Positions 1 to 5,498 of a DNA stretch of 6,385 nt are shown here, piece after piece. This DNA comes from a candidate division NC10 bacterium CSP1-5. GTDB taxonomy: Bacteria > Methylomirabilota > Methylomirabilia > Methylomirabilales > CSP1-5. A model generated the notes under the pieces. The model made no database searches. It was not told the DNA's origin and saw only the letters and a list, made by a program, of their open reading frames with translations. The stretch spans positions 1-6,385 of the forward strand of contig LDXR01000037.1 in assembly GCA_001443495.1 (NCBI GenBank). Direction: 5' to 3'. Numbering within the stretch: position 1 is the stretch's first letter; each line of letters starts with the position of its first letter. The translations under genes were made by a program, and so were the position numbers.

Positions 1-6
1 AAAGGG

Positions 7-63
7 CTGAGAGGAGGCCGGAAAAGACAATATAAAACGGAAATAATCAAAGCCTTCTGACAC
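7..63 (+). repeat. Imperfect direct repeat, copy A (partner at 1174-1221)
   Basis: Positions 7-33 match 1174-1200 at 20 of 27 bases, ending in the identical AGACAATAT. After differently sized A-rich spacers, both copies continue with CAAAGCC and CTGACAC/TGACAC (48-63 and 1209-1221). Frame 1 is open from the window edge to the TGA at 58-60, and this copy would encode GRKRQY. The second copy encodes the same six residues with synonymous codon differences at the first three. Each copy is followed at once by an unrelated protein-domain tail, so the repeat may be the end of a dispersed or mobile element, or the duplicated 3' end of a gene that begins left of the window. I cannot tell which. Confidence 0.45.
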
Positions 64-66
64 AAA

Positions 67-162
67 ATGAATCACCAGTACCTCATTGCCCATATCGACT
101 CGGAGAACAACAACTGTGAGTCCAACGAGGGGAACAACATTGCTATCCGACAGATCCCTTAG
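67..162 (+). pseudogene. C-terminal remnant of a CARDB-like domain
   Basis: A 31-codon open frame encodes a peptide containing YLIAHIDSEN and ESNEGNN, ending shortly before the TAG at 160-162. This matches the last strand of CARDB-type (cell-adhesion-related, Ig-fold) domains in extracellular bacterial proteins, where a D-S-x-N turn followed by E-S-N-E-x-N-N is typical. The same frame is closed just upstream by TGA at 58-60, and the beta-strands that should precede the motif are absent. No Shine-Dalgarno sequence precedes the ATG. I read it as the stranded 3' end of a larger secreted protein gene cut off by the adjoining repeat. The domain assignment is from motif memory and was not tested by search. 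Confidence 0.45.
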
Positions 163-164
163 GT

Positions 165-545
165 CTAGCGCCCGACTTTTGCCTCTAGGGCGGCAAGCCT
201 CTCACGGATTTCCAAGGCCTCGTCCAAGCGTTTGTTGGTAAAGGTGAGCTTTTCATCAAGGTGGGCCACCTGCGCGGTGAGCTTTTCATCAAGGTGGGCG
301 ATTCTCTCCTCTAAACGAGCCATACCGGTATCAATCTTGTTGTCGAGTCGAGCCATGCCGGTATCAATCTTGTTTTCCAGCCGGGCTAGCCCGTTGTCGA
401 TCTTATCGTCAATTCTCTTTATTTCGCTCCGGAGGCTTTTGATCTCGCCCTCTATAGAGGCGAGCCTGTCCTTGACAGCCTGCATCTCAGGGAGGATCAT
501 CCCTTGAAGGATCTTCTGGACAGTAGCAATAGTGGCACCGGCCAT
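165..545 (-). CDS. Small coiled-coil protein built of 11-residue repeats
   Basis: This 126-residue protein is soluble and highly charged, with no signal peptide or membrane segment. Residues 1-37 form an amphipathic start with a hydrophobic ILQGMILPE stretch. Residues 38-112 are a continuous predicted coiled coil with an 11-residue (hendecad) period, visible as RLENKIDTGMA, RLDNKIDTGMA and HLDEKLTAQVA, broken by one 7-residue unit (RLEERIA). The C-terminus ends in a short leucine-rich helix (IRERLAALE). The repeat is also visible in the DNA as 33-bp tandem units. The ATG lies 7 nt after a possible TATAAA -10 box and has no clear Shine-Dalgarno sequence, so a near-leaderless mRNA is possible. 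Many genomes carry uncharacterised coiled-coil proteins of this general build. An oligomerisation or adaptor role is only a guess. Confidence 0.7.
   Translation of the reverse strand: MAGATIATVQKILQGMILPEMQAVKDRLASIEGEIKSLRSEIKRIDDKIDNGLARLENKIDTGMARLDNKIDTGMARLEERIAHLDEKLTAQVAHLDEKLTFTNKRLDEALEIRERLAALEAKVGR
243..299. repeat. 33-bp tandem repeat inside the coiled-coil gene (pair 1)
   Basis: A 24-bp stretch at 243-266 recurs exactly at 276-299, a 33-bp period equal to 11 codons. It encodes the two AHLDEKLT units of the minus-strand coiled-coil gene. Exact identity suggests recent duplication or slippage. Confidence 0.85.
316..407. repeat. 33-bp tandem repeat inside the coiled-coil gene (pair 2)
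   Basis: Positions 316-341 and 349-374 match with one difference (A324 versus G357). A third, more diverged unit starts at 382. All are spaced by 33 bp and encode the RLxNKIDxGxA hendecads. The third unit is older or has been under less homogenisation. Confidence 0.8.
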
Positions 546-552
546 AAAAAAG

Positions 553-582
553 TTTATAGCACGGGGAGGCGTCCGACAGCAA
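553..582 (-). promoter_or_regulatory. Candidate promoter of the coiled-coil gene
   Basis: On the minus strand TTGCTG (582-577) and TATAAA (558-553) are separated by 18 bp, and the ATG begins 7 nt after the -10 box. Transcription would start at or next to the start codon, giving a leaderless or nearly leaderless mRNA, which agrees with the lack of a ribosome binding site. The -35 box is weak. Confidence 0.3.
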
Positions 583-612
583 CAAGAAAAAGGCTCCCGA
601 ATTTCGCAAAAG

Positions 613-1203
613 ATGAGAGAAAGACTATTTCATCTATTGTTGATTGCGTGTTTCGCATTTCTCTTCTATAGCAACAGTTTCGGTAATTTCTTCGTCTGGA
701 ACGACTGGACTCTAATTATCGAGAATTATCTAGTTAAAGACTGGAGCAACCTGCCGGAGATCTTTACCAGTGCTTTTTGGAAGCCTCTCTTGGGAGAGCC
801 TCCTCAAATCTACCGGCCTCTCGTCTTGCTGAGCTTTACGGCAGACTTTTTGCTCTGGGGCCTGAATCCCTGGGGCTACCATCTCAGCAATCTTTTGCTC
901 CATGTCTTGAACTCCCTCCTCGTCTACTCCCTGATGGGGTTCTATACCTCCCCGCTTACCGCATGCGTCGGGTCTCTTCTCTTCGCTGTCCATCCCATTC
1001 ATACGGAGGCCGTCACCTATATTTCTGGAAGGGTAGAGCTTCTTATGTCGCTCTTCCTTCTGGGCGGAACAGTTGTTTTTCTCGCCACACTCTCGGTTGG
1101 GATAAAAAGGCTTGAACAGAGGATGCAACAAGATACAAGACTTCGGCAACGCGTAAGGCATCTATGTATGATTCTGAAAAAAGGTAGAAAGAGACAATAT
1201 TAA
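613..1203 (+). pseudogene. Truncated TMTC/DUF1736-type membrane protein (N-terminal fragment)
   Basis: The first ~160 residues match the N-terminal membrane region of TMTC-like proteins, which are GT-C-fold membrane proteins that normally continue into more transmembrane helices and TPR repeats (roughly 500-800 residues). Visible landmarks are a first helix (5-22), FVWNDWTLIIEN (27-38), IYRPL (67-71), GYHLSNLLLHVLN (88-100) and FAVHPIHTEAVTYISGR (124-140). In the family the first loop usually reads WDD; here it is WND, so a key acidic residue may be lost. After residue ~163 the sequence turns into a basic tail (KRLEQRMQQDTRLRQR to GRKRQY) unlike the family and partly shared with repeat copy A. 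All TPR repeats are missing. I chose ATG 613 because the open frame back to GTG 532 overlaps the divergent gene and adds no family-like sequence. Probably a non-functional remnant. Confidence 0.6.
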
Positions 1204-1221
1204 ATAACCAAAGCCTGACAC
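1174..1221 (+). repeat. Imperfect direct repeat, copy B (partner at 7-63)
   Basis: This is the second copy of the repeat described at 7-63. It supplies the last codons and stop (TAA 1201-1203) of the truncated membrane-protein frame, then CAAAGCC and TGACAC. Relative to copy A it is shorter by small deletions, and most base differences are G/A transitions. AAGCCTGACACCTT at 1211-1224 resembles the GGTGTCAGG-type motif (on the other strand) that I associate with REP-like dispersed repeats. This link is from memory and not proven. Confidence 0.4.
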
Positions 1222-1227
1222 CTTACC

Positions 1228-1302
1228 ATGAGGGGCACGCCGTTCACGGTTACATTTACCGATACGGGCGGGGTGACGTCCATTGTCAAGTTCACGCCGT
1301 AA
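1228..1302 (+). pseudogene. Possible Ig-like domain tail (24 codons)
   Basis: A short frame reads FTVTFTDTGGVTSIVKFTP before TAA 1300-1302. The alternating hydrophobic pattern with a DTGG turn resembles the last two beta-strands of an extracellular Ig-like domain. It is closed upstream by TGA 1216-1218, directly after repeat copy B. It is too short to assign safely. The rest of the 152-bp gap (1204-1355) shows only short repeated words such as GTGACGT (1274, 1309) and CACGCCGT, with no clear terminator for the regulator gene that ends at 1356. Confidence 0.2.
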
Positions 1303-1355
1303 CCCTGGTGACGTAACGCCCGCTATTTTCTACCGGGGATTCTCAGTGGAAAATT

Positions 1356-1763
1356 TCAAGTCAATTTCTGTTCCGACTTTCCGGACGGCTCCCCCAAAAC
1401 CTGCTCAATACTCTTAATAAGCTCATCCGCGGTGATGGGTTTGGAAAGAAAGATGTGGCCGCCGATTGTGCCGGAGGCGGTCGCGACTTCCTTGTTTTTT
1501 ACCAGGGCTGTCAGGAAGAGTACTGGAGTGTTTCGCGTGACGGGATCGTTCTTTAAGCAGTTGGCTACTTCGGAGCCGTCCATGTCCGGCATGATGATAT
1601 CCAGCAGGATGAGGTCAGGTTCAAAAGACCGCGCGGCGTTGACGGTTTGAGATCCTTTGGTCTCGGTTTGGACCTCGAATTTTCCGGTCCCTTCAAGATT
1701 CAGCTTGAGCAAGCGAGCAAAACCCGCTTCGTCGTCAACCACCAGGATTTTTTTTGCTGCCAT
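1356..1763 (-). CDS. Single-domain (receiver-only) response regulator
   Basis: This 135-residue protein is a complete CheY-like receiver domain with no output domain. Key residues are all present: the acidic pair D10-D11 (LVVDDE), the phospho-acceptor D55 (LILLDIIMPDMDG), the switch threonine T85 (LFLTA) and the conserved lysine K108 (LSKPI). After the domain only a short polar tail remains. It starts 9 nt after the kinase gene, and its strong GGGGGG Shine-Dalgarno directly follows the kinase TAA (TAAGGGGGGACCATG), so the two genes are co-transcribed and probably translationally coupled. It likely receives phosphate from that kinase and acts by protein-protein contact or as a phosphorelay intermediate. 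The target cannot be read from this window. Cytoplasmic. Confidence 0.93.
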   Translation of the reverse strand: MAAKKILVVDDEAGFARLLKLNLEGTGKFEVQTETKGSQTVNAARSFEPDLILLDIIMPDMDGSEVANCLKNDPVTRNTPVLFLTALVKNKEVATASGTIGGHIFLSKPITADELIKSIEQVLGEPSGKSEQKLT

Positions 1764-1772
1764 GGTCCCCCC

Positions 1773-3014
1773 TTACGCGTGGAACTGAAGGGTGACGATA
1801 ACCCCTCCATGCTCCCGGTTGCGAATCCTAATTCTGGCATTATGCATGTCCAGGATATTTTTGACAATAGATAAGCCCAAGCCCGTGCCGCCGATGTTCC
1901 GCTTGGTGGTAAAAAAGGGATCAAAAACCCGCGCTAAGTTCTGTTCGGGAATAACTTTCCCGTCATTTTCGACTTCAGCGACGACAACTCCATTTTCCCC
2001 CGAGGTCTTTTCCCTGTATGTTCGTACCCTAAGTCGGCCCCCAGTAGGTTGGGCTTCGACCGCGTTCATAAAGAGATTGACGAAAACCTGCTCCAACCGG
2101 GGCCGGTCCCCTCGAACCTGGGGCAGGTCCTTTCCGAGATCTTTGATTACCTCGACATGCGCGCGATCGAACTGGTTCTTGAGAAGCAACAAGGATCTCT
2201 CAATGATTACATTGAGATCTTCCGGAACTATATCCAACTGCGCAATGCTGGCAAAATCCATCATTCCCCGGATTACGGTATCCGCCCTATGGACGGCCTC
2301 TTCCATCTCCTTGACCACCAGAGCGAGATCGGGGTTCTCGCCATCCGCCTTCTTAGAAAGATATTCCACTCCCTGAAGGAGTATGGCCAGCGGATTTTTG
2401 ACCTCGTGGGCCACACCCGCGGCCAGATTGGCCACTGTTTTCCACCTTTCACCTTCAGCTTGCTCCCGCATGACTTTTCCGGTTCGCACCACCTGGGCGA
2501 AATAACCGTAGAAGAGCGACGCCACAAACAGGAAGGGAAACCGGATGTAAACGCTCCAATCATAGATTTCAGTGGTCTTAAAAAACACGTATCCGTAAAG
2601 AATGCTGACAAACAGGGCGGCGAGGATGGACCAGCGAAGGTCTTGCCACAGGCTGCAAAGGATAATGATGAGGAAGTAGGCGAGATAAAAATCTGTTCCG
2701 GCTCGTTGGGTGAGGATCAACGAGGTGGTCAGGAAAAGCGTGTCGAACAGGACTAGCGGAATGTAAAAATAGGAGGAGTCGAATAGTCGCTCGTCGAGCC
2801 GATGAAGAACGGCGTTAGATAGGACGTAAAGAAGTAAAAGGAAATGCGACGTCGTGGGGCTGAGCCACGGGCTCGGGGAGTAAAGCAGCAGGTACGCGCA
2901 GACGATGACCACGGGCCAGCGAAGCCCGATGACCGTGGATTTTCTGGAGACCTCGAAGATCCCCTCGGGCCGGGGAAGAGCGACAGGGGCTTCGAGCGTT
3001 CGTGCCTTTTCCAT
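1773..3014 (-). CDS. Membrane-bound sensor histidine kinase (NtrB/AtoS-like core)
   Basis: This 413-residue protein has about six transmembrane segments (roughly 28-45, 56-71, 82-101, 108-122, 128-145, 155-175) with little loop sequence between them, so the sensor is the membrane region itself. No PAS or HAMP domain is evident. A HisKA dimerisation domain follows with phospho-acceptor H203 in GVAHEVKNPLA. The HATPase domain has an N-box (N313, N317), a slightly degenerate G1 box (ENDGK, D351), an F-box (FDPFFTTK, 364-371) and G2 (GGTGLGLS, 375-382). All residues needed for autophosphorylation seem present. I use ATG 3014. An in-frame TTG at 3035 would add seven residues and has a weak GGGGTGA upstream; TAA at 3042-3044 closes the frame beyond it. 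The gene heads an operon with the receiver protein at 1356-1763. An insertion sequence ends 66 bp upstream of the ATG. Confidence 0.93.
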   Translation of the reverse strand: MEKARTLEAPVALPRPEGIFEVSRKSTVIGLRWPVVIVCAYLLLYSPSPWLSPTTSHFLLLLYVLSNAVLHRLDERLFDSSYFYIPLVLFDTLFLTTSLILTQRAGTDFYLAYFLIIILCSLWQDLRWSILAALFVSILYGYVFFKTTEIYDWSVYIRFPFLFVASLFYGYFAQVVRTGKVMREQAEGERWKTVANLAAGVAHEVKNPLAILLQGVEYLSKKADGENPDLALVVKEMEEAVHRADTVIRGMMDFASIAQLDIVPEDLNVIIERSLLLLKNQFDRAHVEVIKDLGKDLPQVRGDRPRLEQVFVNLFMNAVEAQPTGGRLRVRTYREKTSGENGVVVAEVENDGKVIPEQNLARVFDPFFTTKRNIGGTGLGLSIVKNILDMHNARIRIRNREHGGVIVTLQFHA

Positions 3015-3038
3015 GGTGCGGTTCGACTCAACCAACTT

Positions 3039-3067
3039 ATTTTATCACCCCGGTAGGAAAATGAGAA
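3039..3067 (-). promoter_or_regulatory. Candidate promoter of the kinase-regulator operon
   Basis: On the minus strand TTCTCA (3067-3062) and TAAAAT (3044-3039) are spaced by 17 bp. A start near 3032 would give an ~18-nt leader before ATG 3014. The boxes lie between the kinase gene and the insertion-sequence end, so this promoter would have survived the insertion. The -35 box matches only 4 of 6 positions, so this is weak. Confidence 0.25.
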
Positions 3068-3080
3068 GCTCCAATTTACT

Positions 3081-3102
3081 GGGCCTGCAATTCAGACAGT
3101 GG
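3081..3102 (+). repeat. Left terminal inverted repeat of the insertion sequence
   Basis: CCTGCAATTCAGACAGT (3084-3100) is the exact reverse complement of 5501-5517. Including flanking bases, 20 of 22 positions pair between 3081-3102 and 5499-5520. The two copies enclose both transposon genes and nothing else, as expected of terminal repeats. Confidence 0.8.
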
Positions 3103-3284
3103 GGGAAAAGCGCACGTGTAGAATGAGCAGCAAGGAACGGGTTTCAACCGAGCGGGGTTGTGATGGGGACGAAGGGGATTTTTCCCAGCGGGTTCTCAGT
3201 TGTTAGGGAGCGTTGTGGGGGCAGTAGTACCTAGGCTTACTTTAAGAATCAGCAGACTCGGCTGGTTTTACCGGTTTCTGGCCG

Positions 3285-3312
3285 ACGCACGACCACTAGG
3301 GCGGTCGTGCGT
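3285..3312 (-). terminator. Hairpin at the transposase 3' end, stop codon in the loop
   Basis: ACGCACGACC (3285-3294) and GGTCGTGCGT (3303-3312) are perfect complements, a 10-bp GC-rich stem with an 8-nt loop. The transposase TAG (3298-3296) sits in the loop. No T-tract follows on the minus strand, so it is not a classic intrinsic terminator. It may stabilise the mRNA end or limit outward read-through toward the kinase gene. Confidence 0.45.
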
Positions 3313-4990
3313 TATCGAGTTGATGGGCCAAACTGCGGCGGAGTCTACGTGTCTTTGCCAGTATTTTCTTGCGAGCCTGCTCGTTGAGGGTAAGCACTAG
3401 TTCCTGGTGCTGGAGTGGGCTCAGACAGGCCACGTAGTGCTGGTAATAGATCAGAATGACAGTGGTGGTGGGACGCAGGAGTTCCAGGGTGCGAGTGCGG
3501 GTTTTGGGATTGAGTTCCTTGCGGCCGGCCCGCAGCAAGTACCACTGCAACAGGCTGTAGGTGAGCAACACGAAGACGACCTGATTGACAATCAGGCGAA
3601 AGGCGCACGAAGAGAAAGCCTCTAGGTCAGAGAAGCACTTCAGTTGGCGATGGCGCTCTTCAATGGTGGTGCGTAGGGCGTAGTTCTGACGGCCCCCTGT
3701 CGGATCATTAATAGGTGCGGTATCCAGCAGCACCCAGTAATCCTGATGACCATCGGCGTAGACTTCGCGGTTGACGATGGCGTTCAGGGGAACGGGACAT
3801 GTCGAAAACGTCTCCAGCCCTGTGACCGTCGCGACTTCGGAACGAATCAGAGTGGTAGAGGCCGCTGGAGTCTGCGCCTGAGCCTTGGCTTTACGCCGGA
3901 GCAGGGTCTGCTGTCTGGCCTCCTCGCGCTTTCGAATGCGCTCGGGTCGATGCATAGGAAGCGGTCTGGGATGGGGTGGTGGCGGCACCCAGGGCTGGAA
4001 ATCTAACACACCGCCTGCGGCCAGACTCACGACATCCTGATAGATATCCATATTGCGGCGCGCCGGAATCAGCACATCGATTCCCCACTCCTGTTTGCAG
4101 CGGCCGATCTCGGGGCCATCCAGGAAACCGCGGTCCACAATCAGCCGCTTGAGGACTCCCTGGCCATGGAACTGGACGAACTGCTCGACCAGGCTGTAAA
4201 GAATGGGGCTCTCGTGGTCCTTGCCGGCCGTGACTTCCAGGCCAGCGTAGAAAAAGAACTCGGCGGCCCGATTAGTGTGGATCAGGCTGACCAGCTTGTA
4301 GCAGCGGCGCAAGACGCAACGGGCCCGCTGTTGAGCTGTTAAGTTCCGGCCATCGACGGGGTGGTTGTGTTCGTCAAACAGTAGAACCGACGAACCCTCG
4401 TAGTGGCTGTTGTCGGGGACAAACAGATAAGTGGCATCCCCAATGAAAATCCCCTCGGAATCAAAGGCATGGTGCTGTTTGAAGATGCCCACCACGTCTC
4501 GGTTGAACCACCTCTGCAGCAACTTGGCATCGGTTCTCCGGGCCATCTTGCGTAGATAGTCCTGATCGCAAGGAGTCTGGCGATCGTACTCGTTCTTGTC
4601 ATTGAAACCCTCACAGCGCAACGACACGTCTCCCGTCTGCGGGTGCGTGACCTTATGTCCCATCTGAGGGCCAAAGGCATGGATCATCCCACCCGAGCGC
4701 ACTACATAGGGAAAGGCGTGGAAACGATGGACTCCGTGAAAGCGCAGGGAGATATCACTGGCAATGTAAACCCACAGGGGAACATCGTGTTTCTTGCACG
4801 GGGAAGGGTAAGTATCCGCCAATTTCTGCAGCACCTTTCTATCGGTAATGGCACGAAAGAAGTCCGCCTCGGACACTTCCCCCACCCCTTCAACATAATC
4901 AAACTCGCCCCGGCGAAACGCCTCCACCACCAAGGCATCGTTACGCTCAAAGAGCATCGCCGCTGAGGTTTGTTCAGTAGACTCTGCCAT
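3296..4990 (-). CDS. DDE transposase, IS4 superfamily (YREK type)
   Basis: This 564-residue protein shows the IS4-fold catalytic core: first aspartate D185 in IGDATYLF, second aspartate D286 in LIVDRGF, and glutamate E444 in YALRTTIEERHRQLK. The last segment fits the Y-(2)-R-(3)-E-(6)-K signature exactly (Y437, R440, E444, K451). Between D286 and E444 lies a long insertion rich in proline and basic residues (about 335-375), as in other IS4-superfamily enzymes with an inserted region. It would cut and join the element ends as a DNA-bound oligomer. I start at ATG 4990, one nucleotide after the DUF6788 gene's TGA. The frame stays open back to 5254, but those 88 codons run antiparallel to nothing known and simply overlap the upstream gene in another frame. 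A GAGAGG about 9 nt upstream may act as ribosome binding site. Confidence 0.93.
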   Translation of the reverse strand: MAESTEQTSAAMLFERNDALVVEAFRRGEFDYVEGVGEVSEADFFRAITDRKVLQKLADTYPSPCKKHDVPLWVYIASDISLRFHGVHRFHAFPYVVRSGGMIHAFGPQMGHKVTHPQTGDVSLRCEGFNDKNEYDRQTPCDQDYLRKMARRTDAKLLQRWFNRDVVGIFKQHHAFDSEGIFIGDATYLFVPDNSHYEGSSVLLFDEHNHPVDGRNLTAQQRARCVLRRCYKLVSLIHTNRAAEFFFYAGLEVTAGKDHESPILYSLVEQFVQFHGQGVLKRLIVDRGFLDGPEIGRCKQEWGIDVLIPARRNMDIYQDVVSLAAGGVLDFQPWVPPPPHPRPLPMHRPERIRKREEARQQTLLRRKAKAQAQTPAASTTLIRSEVATVTGLETFSTCPVPLNAIVNREVYADGHQDYWVLLDTAPINDPTGGRQNYALRTTIEERHRQLKCFSDLEAFSSCAFRLIVNQVVFVLLTYSLLQWYLLRAGRKELNPKTRTRTLELLRPTTTVILIYYQHYVACLSPLQHQELVLTLNEQARKKILAKTRRLRRSLAHQLDNARPP

Positions 4991-4991
4991 A

Positions 4992-5375
4992 TCAGGGTGC
5001 CTCTCGGCGCAGCTTCTCGATACGATCCAGCAAAACCAACATCTCCCTGCAAATCTCCGACACCCGAGCCCGGGCTCGGCGAAAACGCAAATACTCTTGG
5101 CTCTTCTCACGCAGTTCGGCCAGTCTGTCAGGAGGGATCGATAGCAGCCGGGTCTTGCCAAGCTCACTCCAGCTGAGGACCATACTGCGATGCAGCTTGC
5201 CTTGTGTACAGGCACAGGAGGGCTTGCCGCACTTTCGGGCCATCTCATAGACATTGCCCTTGACCAGCGGGGTACGCCCGAAGACCACTTGCAGAGATCT
5301 TTGCAGGTCTGTCAGAAGACGCCGTAAGGCCAAGCGCAGGCGGCTGAGGTCTTGGAGTTGGTCTTTCTTCTGCAT
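4992..5375 (-). CDS. DUF6788-like transposon accessory protein
   Basis: This 127-residue protein has a leucine-rich helical start (1-35), then KGNVYEMARKCGKPSCAC with clustered cysteines C49, C54 and C56. A beta-rich segment follows (MVLSWSELGKTRLLSIPP, about 65-82), then a C-terminal helical, probably coiled region (85-124). This order, with the G-N-V-Y-E, C-G-K-P-x-C and L-S-W-S motifs, is what I know of DUF6788 proteins, which are commonly found next to DDE transposases. The cysteines suggest a small metal-binding site and a DNA-binding or regulatory role, but the function is not established. It is the first gene of the element, and the transposase ATG begins one nucleotide after its TGA. 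The ATG sits inside the palindrome CTGCATGCAG (5370-5379) with no Shine-Dalgarno sequence, 8 nt after a perfect -10 box. Confidence 0.85.
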   Translation of the reverse strand: MQKKDQLQDLSRLRLALRRLLTDLQRSLQVVFGRTPLVKGNVYEMARKCGKPSCACTQGKLHRSMVLSWSELGKTRLLSIPPDRLAELREKSQEYLRFRRARARVSEICREMLVLLDRIEKLRREAP

Positions 5376-5437
5376 GCAGTGATATTATATCACATACAGA
5401 TCATCGCAAGTCAAGACAAAAAATCCAAGACCTCAGC
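5343..5437 (-). repeat. 14-bp inverted repeat spanning promoter and start codon of the IS operon
   Basis: GCTGAGGTCTTGGA (5343-5356) is the exact reverse complement of TCCAAGACCTCAGC (5424-5437). One arm lies inside the first codons of the DUF6788 gene, the other upstream of its promoter. The 67-bp interval contains the promoter, the start codon and two smaller palindromes. RNA entering from outside the element would contain both arms and could fold over the start codon. RNA from the element's own promoter would contain only one arm. Confidence 0.7.
5384..5414 (-). promoter_or_regulatory. Promoter of the transposase operon, embedded in a palindrome
   Basis: On the minus strand TTGACT (5414-5409) is followed after 19 bp by a perfect TATAAT (5389-5384). 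A TG one base upstream makes an extended -10 (TGATATAAT), which can compensate for the long spacer. The -10 box sits in the middle of GTGATATTATATCAC (5379-5393), a palindrome with 7-bp arms that could be an operator. The ATG follows 8 nt after TATAAT, implying a leaderless transcript. Confidence 0.55.
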
Positions 5438-5498
5438 TAAAATGTTTGTGGAAGCTTGATGAGAACCTACTGTGGTGCGGGATCAGGAGCCTCTTTTT

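Noticed and set aside
243-407. Regularly spaced 33-bp repeats that could suggest a small CRISPR array
   Set aside because: The units are contiguous and coding (11-residue repeats on the minus strand), with no unique spacers between identical repeats and no cas genes.
532-612. GTG start at 532 for the TMTC-like frame
   Set aside because: The extra 27 residues are polar and unlike the family, and they overlap the start of the divergent coiled-coil gene. ATG 613 directly precedes the first membrane helix.
1310-1355. Terminator after the response regulator gene
   Set aside because: Only a 4-bp CCCG/CGGG pairing with a long loop and no T-tract follows the stop; too weak to call.
1792-2376. Second plus-strand open frame opposite the kinase
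   Set aside because: Serine/threonine/arginine-rich shadow translation with no family features.
2049-2756. Long plus-strand open frame (235 codons) opposite the kinase gene
   Set aside because: It lies entirely antisense to a kinase with full conserved motifs, and its translation shows no recognisable domain; an ordinary antisense shadow.
3103-3284. Possible non-coding RNA or extra gene in the IS left non-coding stretch
   Set aside because: Only short imperfect hairpins are visible and no good promoter; there is no supported coding frame. Treated as IS non-coding sequence.
4991-5254. Upstream extension of the transposase frame by 88 codons
   Set aside because: It overlaps the DUF6788 gene in another frame, its Cys/Trp-rich translation does not resemble transposase sequence, and ATG 4990 right after the DUF6788 stop is the natural start.
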